From assembly GCA_021734165.1 (NCBI GenBank), contig JAIPJL010000005.1, forward strand, positions 1 to 64,000: a stretch of DNA of 64,000 bases. Reading direction: 5' to 3'. The notes under the pieces were generated by a model. It was not told the DNA's origin, searched no databases, and was given only the letters and a program-made list of their open reading frames with translations. Origin of the DNA: a bacterium. GTDB lineage: Bacteria; Electryoneota; AABM5-125-24; Hatepunaeales; Hatepunaeaceae. Within the stretch, counting starts at the first letter, position 1; the number at the start of each line of letters is the position of its first letter. The position numbers and the translations under genes are program-made. Positions 45,121 through 53,605 of the stretch are shown piece after piece.

Positions 45121-45912
45121 ATGTCAATAATAGAAAAAGGAATAATAACCGACATTAAACAAATATCCGGAGATATATGGGATATGACGGTTGCAGCTTC
45201 ACAAATCGCTAGAAACTCAAAACCCGGTCAGTTTGTTCATGTAAAGGTTAACAATGGCTTCAAACCTTTCTTAAGAAGACCTTTAAGCATTGGTCCTGTC
45301 AACGGTGATACTCTTAGGCTGATCTTTCTGGTTAAAGGTGGAGGAACACAGATTCTGGCTAAGAAAAATGTTGGTGAAGAGATTGATATGATAGGACCAC
45401 TTGGCAGCGCTTTTAGAATGCCGAAAAAGGATGAATTCCCGATATTTATGGCTGGTGGAATTGGCATAGTTCCACTTCTTTTTCTTGATGATTGTTTGAC
45501 AAACGATATACAACGATTGTTTCTATTAGGGCTTCGATCCAGATCATTTTCTACTGTATCCGACGATGAGCTTAATAAACGCAGTATATATGTATCCAGT
45601 GATGATGGCAGCATTGGTTTTAAAGGAAACGTAATTGAGCTTCTTACCGAACAACTTGATAATAATAAACTCATTAACCCTATTATTTACAGTTGTGGTC
45701 CGGGAATTATGTTAGCCAAGTTAAAGGAGTTTTGCGAGATGCGTCAAATTCCTGCTTATGTGTCGCTTGAGGTTCCAATGGGGTGTGGTGTAGGCGCTTG
45801 CCAGAGCTGCGCTGTTCCGAAAGCTGATGGGGATGGTTATTACTTGGTTTGCCAGGATGGACCTGTTTTCGATGCTTCACTGGTTAATTTGAATCATGGG
45901 GAATTACCATGA
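45121..45912 (+). CDS. pyrK: Dihydroorotate dehydrogenase electron-transfer subunit
   Basis: 263 aa from ATG 45121 (ATG 45103 is possible and overlaps the preceding gene). FAD-binding 'FKPFLRRPLSIGPV', NAD-binding domain, and a C-terminal 2Fe-2S site with C222, C227, C230 and C244 ('MGCGVGACQSCAVPKADGDGYYLVCQDGPVF' broken as CxxxxCxxC...C). It passes electrons from PyrD to NAD+ in the class 1B dihydroorotate dehydrogenase. Overlaps pyrD by 4 bp. Confidence 0.95.
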   Translation: MSIIEKGIITDIKQISGDIWDMTVAASQIARNSKPGQFVHVKVNNGFKPFLRRPLSIGPVNGDTLRLIFLVKGGGTQILAKKNVGEEIDMIGPLGSAFRMPKKDEFPIFMAGGIGIVPLLFLDDCLTNDIQRLFLLGLRSRSFSTVSDDELNKRSIYVSSDDGSIGFKGNVIELLTEQLDNNKLINPIIYSCGPGIMLAKLKEFCEMRQIPAYVSLEVPMGCGVGACQSCAVPKADGDGYYLVCQDGPVFDASLVNLNHGELP

Positions 45913-46826
45913 TAGTAAACGCAAACGTCAGGATGGGGGATATCGAGCTTAGAACACCACTTTTAACCGGATCCGGCACTTTTGGCTATGGCAGCGAATT
46001 TGAGGATTTGACGGATTATTCAGCGCTTGGTGGTATTGTCACCAAGTCTCTGTCTTTTGAGCCGAGAGCCGGGAATCCACCACCGCGAATATGTGAAACA
46101 TCTTCAGGTGGTATAATCAATTCAATTGGACTGGCGAATGTGGGCATTGAAGAGTTTTTAGGTAGTAAAGTCAATGAACTTCCACTTGATAAAACTGAGG
46201 TATTCCTAAGTGTTGTAGGTGATTCTGTTGAAGATTTTACGAAGGTTGTTGAGAGATTAGAAGACGTAGAAAGAATCGCTGGTTATGAACTGAATGTCTC
46301 ATGTCCAAATGTTAAACGAGGTGGTTTAAGCCTAGGAGGAGACAGGGAGGCAGTAACTGCAATTGTCAGAGAAGTAAGGGCTTTAACGAAGCGTTTTATA
46401 TCGGTTAAGTTGACTCCGCATTATACATTGATTGCTCCCGTTGCGCAGGCGGCAGTTGATGCCGGAGCTGATGCTTTGACGCTGATAAACACTTTGGTTG
46501 GTATGGAGATTAATGCTGAAACACGCAAACCGCTGTTGGGGAATATCACAGGTGGCTACAGCGGACCTCCGTTGAAACCTGTCGCCCTGGCAAAGGTCTG
46601 GCAGGCAGCTCAGGTGGTCGATGTGCCGATTTGGGCATCAGGCGGTATCGTAAACGGTATTGATGCAATTGAGTTTCTGCTTACGGGCGCTACTGCATTA
46701 CAGGTTGGTTCCGTTCTATTTGCTGATCCTAAGGCACCGACTCGCATATTAAATGAGATGATTCAGTATTGTGAACGGCATAACGTTGATAGTTTCACAG
46801 ACCTGATCGGAGGACTAAGAACTTGA
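45909..46826 (+). CDS. pyrD: Dihydroorotate dehydrogenase class 1B catalytic subunit
   Basis: 305 aa FMN barrel; oxidises dihydroorotate to orotate and hands electrons to PyrK. 'LLTGSGTFGYG', 'GNPPPRICETSSGGIINSIGLANVG', catalytic Cys in 'ELNVSCPNVKRGG' (C132), 'GGYSGPPLKPVAL', 'ASGGIVNGIDAIEFLLTGATALQVGS'. ATGA overlap with pyrK. Belongs to the pyrimidine pathway with pyrB and pyrC at 2.1-4.4 kb; pyrE and pyrF are not in the window. Confidence 0.96.
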   Translation: MIVNANVRMGDIELRTPLLTGSGTFGYGSEFEDLTDYSALGGIVTKSLSFEPRAGNPPPRICETSSGGIINSIGLANVGIEEFLGSKVNELPLDKTEVFLSVVGDSVEDFTKVVERLEDVERIAGYELNVSCPNVKRGGLSLGGDREAVTAIVREVRALTKRFISVKLTPHYTLIAPVAQAAVDAGADALTLINTLVGMEINAETRKPLLGNITGGYSGPPLKPVALAKVWQAAQVVDVPIWASGGIVNGIDAIEFLLTGATALQVGSVLFADPKAPTRILNEMIQYCERHNVDSFTDLIGGLRT

Positions 46827-47284
46827 ACTATTACATTAAGTATGTCGTGTATCTTATTATTACTGCATTAATAACATTTACATTTCAATCCTGTACTCCA
46901 GCTCCGCGCTTTCGAGATAAACCTGTAAAAAGAGGACATTATAAAAAGCCATCGAAATCTCCTAAGCAGTTCAAAGTTGGACAGATTCTAACCGGTGAAG
47001 CTTCTTGGTACGGACCAAAATTCAACGGTAGAAAAACTGCAAACGGCGAAGTATTTGATATGAATGGCAAGACTGCTGCACATAAAGAATTACCCTTCGA
47101 TACTTGGGTCGAAGTTACAAATCTCGCTAATGGCAAGAAAGTGAATGTACGAATCAATGACAGAGGTCCTTTTGTAAAGAAACGGATCCTCGATTTATCG
47201 AAGGGAGCAGCCGTGGAAATCGGTCTGGATAAAATGGGTGTGACCAAGGTTGAAATACGAATAATATCGCTGGGAGATAAATGA
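46823..47284 (+). CDS. rlpA: RlpA-like septal ring lytic transglycosylase lipoprotein
   Basis: 153 aa. Lipoprotein signal with Cys24 ('FTFQSCTPAP'), a Lys/Pro-rich spacer, then a double-psi beta-barrel: 'GEASWYGPKFNGRKTANGEVFDM', 'AAHKELPFDTWVEVTNL', 'RINDRGPF' with the catalytic Asp (D113). RlpA cleaves denuded glycan strands at the septum. The SPOR domain of E. coli RlpA is missing, as in many short RlpA-like proteins. TTG start overlaps the pyrD stop and its own stop overlaps cdsA by 4 bp. Confidence 0.9.
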   Translation: MNYYIKYVVYLIITALITFTFQSCTPAPRFRDKPVKRGHYKKPSKSPKQFKVGQILTGEASWYGPKFNGRKTANGEVFDMNGKTAAHKELPFDTWVEVTNLANGKKVNVRINDRGPFVKKRILDLSKGAAVEIGLDKMGVTKVEIRIISLGDK

Positions 47285-48117
47285 AAAAGGGTGGATTAGG
47301 TTCCAGATTGCTTGTTGCTGCATGGGGGATACCGCTGCTGCTGGGATTAACCTGGCTGGGAGGATGGTGGACTGCGCTGTTGATTGGCTGTATTTCAACA
47401 ATGGCTTTGATTGAGTATTATTCGATGCAGAAGGAGTTAGGCAGGGCACCAACAAAATGGATTGGGATAATTACAGGACTGGCAATAATTTTTGTCTGGA
47501 AAATCGATATTACGAAGTTTGATATTATATATTTCCATTGGGTATTGATAGTGGCTTGTCTGATCTTAATGGTTTTTATGATGATGCGTGGAAGAAGTCA
47601 TCTTGATTTCTCATCAACATTAAGCGGTTTGATTTATATCCCTTTACTGGCAGGCAGTTTCATCGCTGTCAGGGACTGGAATACAGGTTCAATTGAGAAC
47701 GAGGGCAGGTGGCTGGCGTATGGAATTTGGGGAGCGATTTGGATTTGTGATACCGCAGCTTATTTTGGTGGTAAAGCGCTGGGAAAGCATAAGCTAGCTC
47801 CTACCATCAGTCCCAATAAAACTGTCGAGGGTTTTCTTTTTGGATTTGCAGGATCCGTTATATTCAGCCTTGCCTGGTGGAAGGTAGGTTTGATAGAGTT
47901 GGATGTCAGCATAATACTGGCAATTGCTGCAGGATTGTTCGGACAGGTGGGAGATCTTGCCGAATCCGCGTTGAAGCGAGAAGCAAAGGTTAAAGATTCG
48001 AGCGCGCTGTTGCCCGGGCATGGCGGTATTCTTGATCGCTTTGACAGTCTGCTGTTTACAGCGCCGGTGGTGGCTATGTACCTGGTTGTAAGGCCTGAAG
48101 TTTTGTATTATTTGTAG
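47281..48117 (+). CDS. cdsA: Phosphatidate cytidylyltransferase
   Basis: 278 aa with about eight membrane helices; makes CDP-diacylglycerol for phospholipids. C-terminal signature: 'DTAAYFGGKALGKHKLAPTISPNKTVEG' and 'SALKREAKVKDSSALLPGHGGILDRFDSLLF'. Start ATG overlaps rlpA. It ends the TPR-pyrK-pyrD-rlpA-cdsA run of overlapping genes (42.66-48.1 kb), an unusual mix of pathways. Confidence 0.95.
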   Translation: MKKGGLGSRLLVAAWGIPLLLGLTWLGGWWTALLIGCISTMALIEYYSMQKELGRAPTKWIGIITGLAIIFVWKIDITKFDIIYFHWVLIVACLILMVFMMMRGRSHLDFSSTLSGLIYIPLLAGSFIAVRDWNTGSIENEGRWLAYGIWGAIWICDTAAYFGGKALGKHKLAPTISPNKTVEGFLFGFAGSVIFSLAWWKVGLIELDVSIILAIAAGLFGQVGDLAESALKREAKVKDSSALLPGHGGILDRFDSLLFTAPVVAMYLVVRPEVLYYL

Positions 48118-48121
48118 AGTG

Positions 48122-48189
48122 AAGCGTGTCTTACAGCCTGAAGGCTGAACTCTGAACTTTTGAGCTGGAGTAACGAAGCTTGCTTCGTT
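48122..48189. repeat. Intergenic palindromic repeat
   Basis: Contains 'agcgtgtcttacagcctgaa' followed by 'ggctgaactctgaac' (48123-48157), whose reverse complement, slightly changed, occurs at 58024-58060, and a hairpin aacgaagc/gcttcgtt (48172-48189). The copies sit on opposite strands beside other repeats. No gene is in 48118-48233. Confidence 0.55.
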
Positions 48190-48233
48190 GATTTTCGATA
48201 AAACAACAATTCAAAATAAATAAAGCAAAAACA

Positions 48234-49055
48234 ATGTTTAAAATTCCAATCGAGGAACTTACAAAGAAAGCCTATAATATCCGTAAGAACCTGATCGAGC
48301 TGATGTATCGCTCAGGATCAGGGCATCTGGATACTTCGCTAAGTCTGGTGGAGATATGGATTTCTACTGTATATTCCGATTTTTTCAAGTTTGATCCAAA
48401 TAACGGAGCTTGGGAGGAAAGAGACCGTATTTTCCTCTCCGAAGGACATGCCTGCCCGCTTCAGTACTGCGTTAATGCAGAGCTTGGTTATTATCCGATT
48501 GATGACCTGTTTAACACGTTCAGACAACCGGAAAGCCCGTTCCAGGGTCACACCAAGCGCAGTTTGAAACATGGCTTCGAGAATTCCAACGGAAGTCTCA
48601 GCATCGGTTTATGGCATGCTTATGGTCATGCGCTGGCAACGGATCGCTATGTGTTCTGCGTTGCCGGTGATGGTGAATTCCAGGAGCCTTCCAGCCAGAG
48701 TCTGCTGTTTGCTCCGTTCAACATGAAACCGGCGCCTAATTTTACTCTGCTGTTGAACTACAACCGACTCGCCCAGGATAATATGGTCGATCTGGGTCCG
48801 ATTGCCGATGTGGCTGCGTTGTATAACTGGCAGGTGTTACAGGTTGACGGGCACAGTTTCCAGGCGCTCGGTGAGGCTTTCCAGCAGGCAATTAAAGACA
48901 CGGAACGTCCTTCCTTTATCGTTTGTAATACTACCAAAGGCAAGGGCGGGGCTATTGAATTTGCCGGGAAGCTCGGTCATCATGGTGTTCCTCCTAAGGG
49001 TGAAGAGGAATACAAAGCATATCTTGCGGGTCTTGAAGCAGGGAGGCAGAAATAA
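48234..49055 (+). CDS. Transketolase N-terminal subunit
   Basis: 273 aa, thiamine-diphosphate-binding half of a split transketolase. 'GSGHLDTSLSLVEIW', 'RDRIFLSEGHACPLQY', 'QGHTKRSLKHGFENSNGSLSIGL' and 'CVAGDGEFQEPSSQSLLFA' stand where standard enzymes have GHxGGSLS, LSKGHAAPALY, GSLGQGL and GDGELxEGQxWEA; the catalytic and metal residues (GDGE and the later 'NYNRLAQD') are kept but the surrounding residues differ. The C-terminal half follows 2 bp later. Two-subunit transketolases are common in archaea and some bacteria; this pair is divergent and could have altered substrate preference. Confidence 0.85.
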   Translation: MFKIPIEELTKKAYNIRKNLIELMYRSGSGHLDTSLSLVEIWISTVYSDFFKFDPNNGAWEERDRIFLSEGHACPLQYCVNAELGYYPIDDLFNTFRQPESPFQGHTKRSLKHGFENSNGSLSIGLWHAYGHALATDRYVFCVAGDGEFQEPSSQSLLFAPFNMKPAPNFTLLLNYNRLAQDNMVDLGPIADVAALYNWQVLQVDGHSFQALGEAFQQAIKDTERPSFIVCNTTKGKGGAIEFAGKLGHHGVPPKGEEEYKAYLAGLEAGRQK

Positions 49056-49057
49056 TT

Positions 49058-49990
49058 ATGGAAACTTACGGAAACGAATCACTGCGCGAGGCTTTTGGAA
49101 AAGCTTTAATTGATGCCGGTAAAATCTGGAATAACCTTGTTGTACTCGACGCCGGTACGAAGAATTCCACCTACAGTCAGAAATTTCAGGAAGTATTCCC
49201 TGACAGGTTTTACACGCCCGGTATTAACGAACCCGGAATGGTCGGAGCAGCAACCGGAATGGCTATGGCTGGCAAGCGGGTAGTTGCCTGTGATATGTCG
49301 GTATTTTTGCATCATGCCTACGCTCAGATAAGAGCTGCCGCGAGGCAGGGAAGTGACATGCACATGATTATAGCAGCCACTCATACAGGCGTAGCCGTTG
49401 GTCCTGATGGTGGATCTGCCCATGATCTGACAGATCTGGCGAGGATGAGATTAGTAGCTGGGTTTAATGTCATTACTCCGTGGGATGGTCGTCAGATAAG
49501 AAGCGTTCTTCAGGTAATACTTGAAGAGAAGGGACTGTACTATGTCAGGCTCAACCGCCCTAAAGTACCCCTGTTTTTACCCGAACCGGCTCCCTTTGAA
49601 CTCGGAAAAGCATACAAACTTTCTGAGGGCGAACGGGTCACTATTATCGCCGTCGGTGACAAGGTCTATAACGCACTTATCGCGTCGGAGGAATTGGGTA
49701 AAGGTTTCGCTGATGTGATTGGAGTATCCACTCTTGAGCCGTTAGATTCAGACACTATTATTGCTTCAGCGAAAAAGACCGGTAAAGTAATAACTGTAGA
49801 AGATCACTTATACATTGGTGGTTTATTTGAAGCAGTGGCTGGAGTGTTAGTGCAGCATCATCCAACACCGATGCGTCGCATTGCCCTTGACAGGATTTTC
49901 ACCACATCCGGTGATCCTGATGAACTGGCTGAGATTTACGGTGTGAACACAGCAGCGATTGTCAGGATGTGTAAGGAGTTTGTGGGATAG
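49058..49990 (+). CDS. Transketolase C-terminal subunit
   Basis: 310 aa, pyrimidine-binding half of the split transketolase: 'LVVLDAGTKNSTYSQKFQEVFPDRFYTPGINEPGMVGAATGMAMAG', 'HTGVAVGPDGGSAHDLTDLARMR' and the C-terminal transketolase/ferredoxin domain 'VITVEDHLYIGGL...'. Sits 2 bp after the N-terminal gene, so the two are made as a complex. Ends the run; 157 bp of repeat-rich DNA follow. Confidence 0.9.
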   Translation: METYGNESLREAFGKALIDAGKIWNNLVVLDAGTKNSTYSQKFQEVFPDRFYTPGINEPGMVGAATGMAMAGKRVVACDMSVFLHHAYAQIRAAARQGSDMHMIIAATHTGVAVGPDGGSAHDLTDLARMRLVAGFNVITPWDGRQIRSVLQVILEEKGLYYVRLNRPKVPLFLPEPAPFELGKAYKLSEGERVTIIAVGDKVYNALIASEELGKGFADVIGVSTLEPLDSDTIIASAKKTGKVITVEDHLYIGGLFEAVAGVLVQHHPTPMRRIALDRIFTTSGDPDELAEIYGVNTAAIVRMCKEFVG

Positions 49991-50013
49991 GATATAAAGA
50001 ATGTGATAGTCAC

Positions 50014-50112
50014 GTAGGGGCCGATTTATCGAGCCCATTGGAAGATGGGGCTCAGCAAGCTGGCCCCTACGCGTAAGGTTATTTAGAGTGCTGTCAGGCA
50101 TCCTCGCCTGAC
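50014..50112. repeat. Two palindromic elements before the ABC ATPase
   Basis: A 57-bp element (50014-50070) has 9-bp outer inverted repeats gtaggggcc/ggcccctac and an inner pair gagccc/gggctc. A second hairpin gtcaggc/gcctgac lies at about 50092-50111. Neither has a T run. Intergenic palindromes of this kind recur through 48-58 kb. Confidence 0.6.
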
Positions 50113-50147
50113 ACGTTAGTCCTTTAAAATATCGTGAAAAGGCGACC

Positions 50148-51125
50148 ATGCCCAACCTACTTGAAGTAAGAGACCTGTGTACGTATTTTCACTCCGACGA
50201 CGGCGTTGCCAAAGCCGTTGACGGGGTGTCGTTCAACGTTGAAGCCGGAAAGACGCTCGGAATTGTCGGTGAGTCCGGCTGCGGGAAGACCGTGAGCTGC
50301 CTCAGCGTTTTGCGGTTGATACAGATTCCACCGGGTGAGATCGCAAGCGGTGAAGTCATTTTCAACGGCGTCGATCTGCTGAAGCTGCCAGAAAGCGAAA
50401 TGCGTCACATCCGCGGTAACGATATAGCCATGATCTTCCAGGAACCGATGACGTCGCTCAATCCGGTGTTTACCTGCGGAGATCAGGTGGTCGAAGCCGT
50501 CATGCTTCACCAGGATGCATCCTCAGATGACGCCCGTGAAAAGGCGCTTGAGATGTTCAAACTGGTTGGCATTCCCGATCCTGAGCGGCGGCTTGACGAG
50601 TACCCGCATCAGCTCTCTGGAGGACTCCGGCAGCGGGTGATGATTGCAATGGCTTTGTCATGTCATCCCAAGCTGCTGATCTGCGACGAACCGACGACCG
50701 CGCTGGACGTCACCATACAGGCGCAGATACTGGAGTTGCTGAAAGACCTACAGAAGCGACTTGGCATGGCGATTATCATGATCACGCATGACCTGGGTGT
50801 GGTGGCTGAAACCTGCGACAGGGTGGTGGTTATGTACGCCGGCAAGGTCGCTGAAACGGGTGACGCAAGCTCGATCTTCCACCGACCGCAGCATCCGTAT
50901 TCGATTGGACTGCAGCACGCCATTCCCAAGATGGGCGTCCGCAAAGAGAAACTGCATCAGATCGAAGGCGTCGTTCCCAATCCGCTTGACTTTCCACCCG
51001 GCTGCAAGTTCCATCCCCGCTGCCCGATTGCGGACGACAGATGCAAGACTGAAGAACCTGTCCTTAAAGGACACAGCGGAGGGAATCAGGTTGCCTGCTG
51101 GAAGGCGGGAGAGTTTAAGCTTTAG
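50148..51125 (+). CDS. Oligopeptide/dipeptide ABC transporter ATPase (OppD/DppD type)
   Basis: 325 aa. Walker A '[13 protein letters not shown]', Q-loop '[12 protein letters not shown]', signature '[15 protein letters not shown]', Walker B '[13 protein letters not shown]', H-loop '[11 protein letters not shown]', and the C-terminal oligopeptide-type extension with Cys-rich '[22 protein letters not shown]' (iron-sulfur-like in some DppD proteins). Normally encoded with OppA, B, C and F; none are here, so its partners lie elsewhere or it is a relic. Its sequence is visibly richer in G+C than genes on both sides, a sign of separate origin or of different codon selection. Confidence 0.92.
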   Translation: MPNLLEVRDLCTYFHSDDGVAKAVDGVSFNVEAGKTLGIVGESGCGKTVSCLSVLRLIQIPPGEIASGEVIFNGVDLLKLPESEMRHIRGNDIAMIFQEPMTSLNPVFTCGDQVVEAVMLHQDASSDDAREKALEMFKLVGIPDPERRLDEYPHQLSGGLRQRVMIAMALSCHPKLLICDEPTTALDVTIQAQILELLKDLQKRLGMAIIMITHDLGVVAETCDRVVVMYAGKVAETGDASSIFHRPQHPYSIGLQHAIPKMGVRKEKLHQIEGVVPNPLDFPPGCKFHPRCPIADDRCKTEEPVLKGHSGGNQVACWKAGEFKL

Positions 51126-51178
51126 GGAATTTTGAATTTTGGATTTTGGATGATGAGCAGTACTAACAGTAGGGGTGG

Positions 51179-51295
51179 GGCAGACATTCTTGTCTGCCGA
51201 ATATCAATGCCCGCGTAGTCAATGTAGCCCGGATTTCCCAAATCCGGGGATCCAGATTTCTTTAATAATCCCGGCTTGCCTTCAAGCCGGGCTAC
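51179..51295. repeat. Hairpin and inverted copy 1 of the gtagcccgg element
   Basis: A hairpin ggcagaca/tgtctgcc (51179-51198) precedes copy 1 (51224-51295, 72 bp) of a repeated element that starts and ends with gtagc/gctac and holds two hairpins separated by an AT-rich linker. Copies 2 and 3 (52566-52639, 53312-53383) are in the opposite orientation, so this one is inverted relative to them. Confidence 0.75.
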
Positions 51296-51313
51296 GAAAC
51301 TAAGGAGGACGAA

Positions 51314-52534
51314 ATGACGGAAGAACTAAAAAATCCTATCACTATCGTTGCAAATAGGGAAATTGCGGAAAATAGCGATGTTCTAGGTCTACTATCGTTA
51401 ATCCGACCAGAATGGCAAGCGAAGAATCTCATCCAGCGAGTAATCAACCTACTTCCGGTTGATCCTAGTAGTGCGTGTCAACGCTTATTTAATGCAGCGA
51501 TTCACGATCTGAAGAAGAAGATACTCGTTGCAGGAATTGACATTGCTAAGGAAGCGGCGGAAGCAAACAGACTACCACAAGTCAACAGAGCAGAAGATAT
51601 CGATGATTATAACGTATCTAAAACAATCGATTTGGCCTACTATATGGGACTCTTGACAAGGCCTGAATGGCGTAGAATCACTAGAGTATATGACATCAGA
51701 CGTGACCTTGAACACGAAGACGATGAGTATGAGGCAACTATCGAAGACTGTTTCTATATCTTTAAGACATCTATAGAATCTGTGTTGGCTAAAGACCCGG
51801 TTGAAGTATTGAGGCTTCTTGACATAAAGGAAATAGTTGAACAGTCGACTGCAATAACTCTTGATCAAACCCTTAGAGACGAGTACGCTGTCGCTCGAAC
51901 TGTACGGCAAGTTGAAATTTACAAGTTTCTTATTTCAACAGCAATTGACAGCAAGCAGCCAGATATTGTACGACAGAACTGTTATATAGCGTTGGGCATC
52001 CTGAGTCCCCTGACTAAAGACAACGTGAAGATCGAGGTTTCTCAAGTATACTCAGACAAAGTCAAAAGAAAGGGTTTAGACACCTTTACAGCGCGTGTTG
52101 CGAATACGGCTGGCATTCTTCCTTACTTTAAAAAGAGCGTTCTCAAGACATACTATTCCAACTTTCTTGCTTATATGAAGAAAGTAGGCTATGATTTCCG
52201 CTCCCATGCTAAACATGGGGAATTGTTACGAGATTTTAAAGAGTTTGGGGGACTGGATCATTGTCCAAACGATATCATCCCTGACATCGTCGAGTGGCTT
52301 GCATTATGCTACATCGGTGAAAAGAGCTTTGGGCAGTACTCATCGATCCGAAAAGTGTTTTGCTCCAACACAGGAGCACCCCTTGCTAAGGAAATACTTA
52401 TGGAGTCGAAGTCCCGTATTGGTCCTGTCTTGCAGCATGTAATTAATTCCAGCAAGATCATTAAAGCTGAATGTAAGTGGCAATATTGTGCCAGACGAGC
52501 ACAGGATTTACTTGACAATTGCACCGCGGCTTGA
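51314..52534 (+). CDS. Unknown protein with a HEPN-like R-x4-H motif
   Basis: 406 aa, largely helical. I do not recognise the family. The centre has 'YDIRRDLEHEDDEYEATIEDCFYIFKTSIESVL' style sequence: R129 followed by four residues and H134 (RRDLEH), the R-x(4-6)-H spacing of HEPN RNases, in a helix context of the right kind. No signal peptide or membrane helix. It is flanked by copies 1 and 2 of the gtagcccgg element. No MNT-type or other antitoxin gene adjoins. A start ATG with 'aaggagg' ribosome-binding site is clear. RNase activity is a hypothesis only. Confidence 0.6.
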   Translation: MTEELKNPITIVANREIAENSDVLGLLSLIRPEWQAKNLIQRVINLLPVDPSSACQRLFNAAIHDLKKKILVAGIDIAKEAAEANRLPQVNRAEDIDDYNVSKTIDLAYYMGLLTRPEWRRITRVYDIRRDLEHEDDEYEATIEDCFYIFKTSIESVLAKDPVEVLRLLDIKEIVEQSTAITLDQTLRDEYAVARTVRQVEIYKFLISTAIDSKQPDIVRQNCYIALGILSPLTKDNVKIEVSQVYSDKVKRKGLDTFTARVANTAGILPYFKKSVLKTYYSNFLAYMKKVGYDFRSHAKHGELLRDFKEFGGLDHCPNDIIPDIVEWLALCYIGEKSFGQYSSIRKVFCSNTGAPLAKEILMESKSRIGPVLQHVINSSKIIKAECKWQYCARRAQDLLDNCTAA

Positions 52535-52565
52535 GCCACAATCCAATAATATAGTGTTTAGTATC

Positions 52566-52639
52566 GTAGCCCGGCTTGCCCTCAAGCCGGGATTAAAATA
52601 TTGTAATCTGGATTCCAAGATTTGGGAAATCCTGGCTAC
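52566..52639. repeat. Copy 2 of the gtagcccgg element
   Basis: 74 bp: gtagcccgg arm, hairpin with cccggcttg/caagccggg, AT-rich linker ('attaaaatattgtaatctgg'), second hairpin around gatttgggaaatc, ending ggctac. Same order as copy 3; copy 1 is its reverse complement. It follows the HEPN-like gene by 31 bp. Confidence 0.8.
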
Positions 52640-52755
52640 TTAACTTATGGTCTCTGAGATGGTTTGTAAAGGAGGGAGAGGCGCCCCGGAGGTTTCAGAG
52701 ACCAGTAAACAATTTATATAAGTTAAACACAAAAGTCAATAAGGGAACTAACAGC

Positions 52756-53256
52756 ATGAAACAATCAATAATCGTAGTACTATTGTTATTAACAGCCATG
52801 ATTGAAGTAGCAGACGCACAATGGCTTTACCAGACAGGCACTGATCCTTTTGACGATTCTGTTACGCACGTTATTTATACAGTGACATTCGATGAAGTTC
52901 CCGGGTCGCTGTATGTAAGACGAAAAGGCTCCATGTTAGAGATATTCATTCTCACGTTATCTACTTATATTGGAACCAACAATTGTGACCTGGTACCTGC
53001 AGAGTGGAGGTTCGACAAGAGGGAAAGCAAATCCCTTTGGTGGTTCCCCTCTACCTGCAAGAAAGGTGCCTTTCTGTATAACGAAGACTACAAGCTCATC
53101 TTCTTACAGAACATGAAGGAGTGTAACACGCTCATCATAAGATTTACTAAACATGATGGTGGCACGGTAACAATGCGCTTTTCCCTGGCAGGTTTCACAG
53201 CAATGTACAATAAGTACATTGGGGAATCTGTAAAAACCAGCCCTCCATCAGAATGA
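52756..53256 (+). CDS. Small secreted protein, unknown family
   Basis: 166 aa. Signal peptide (1-21, ending 'EVADAQ'), then a strand-rich domain with 'WLYQTGTDPFDDS', 'WRFDKRESKSLWW' and 'LIIRFTKHDGGTVTMRFSLAGF'. The W...DPFDD start and the 'RF' strand followed by a 'F-L-G' helix recall the small secreted VasI-like proteins of type VI secretion loci, but no such locus is here and I would not name it. Lies between copies 2 and 3 of the element; a single-gene unit. Confidence 0.65.
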   Translation: MKQSIIVVLLLLTAMIEVADAQWLYQTGTDPFDDSVTHVIYTVTFDEVPGSLYVRRKGSMLEIFILTLSTYIGTNNCDLVPAEWRFDKRESKSLWWFPSTCKKGAFLYNEDYKLIFLQNMKECNTLIIRFTKHDGGTVTMRFSLAGFTAMYNKYIGESVKTSPPSE

Positions 53257-53311
53257 TAATTTTGCTGTTTTAACAAGAAGTAAATTTGGGTATAGCAGCT
53301 ATTTTAGTTTC

Positions 53312-53383
53312 GTAGCCCGGTATGCCCTCATGCCGGGATTATGATAGAAATCTGGATACCCGGATTTGGGAAATCCAGACCAC
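53312..53383. repeat. Copy 3 of the gtagcccgg element, in a 349-bp gene-free gap
   Basis: 72 bp, same order as copy 2: gtagcccgg, hairpin cccggtatg/catgccggg, linker, hairpin gatttgggaaatc, ending agaccac (a degraded ggctac). It occupies part of the gap 53257-53605, which otherwise shows nothing I can name; a 67-codon open frame at 53366-53569 starts inside the repeat and is not supported. Confidence 0.75.
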
Positions 53384-53605
53384 ATTCTCACCACCGGCTT
53401 TCGCTGGTGGCTATTGCACAACGTTCCCGAGTATAAAAATCTAACTGAACTTGAAAATTACTTGAGATTAGATTCAAGGCAATTTTGGGTAGATCACCAT
53501 CGAAATGATACAATACATAAGGAGAAATCATTGGTTGTTTATTATATTGTGTTAGGTCTTGGGCTTTAGGACGCACTGACAGATAACAATAAAAGAAGAA
53601 ACCAA

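Noticed and set aside
50148-51125. Complete peptide uptake operon
   Set aside because: Only one ATPase gene is present; no permease, binding protein or second ATPase lies within the flanking genes.
52756-53256. Type VI secretion component (VasI)
   Set aside because: Resemblance is only in the N-terminal W..DPFDD pattern, and no type VI gene is near.
53366-53569. 67-codon open frame beginning with a TTG in a repeat copy
   Set aside because: Start lies within the palindromic element, no ribosome-binding site, no recognisable domain.
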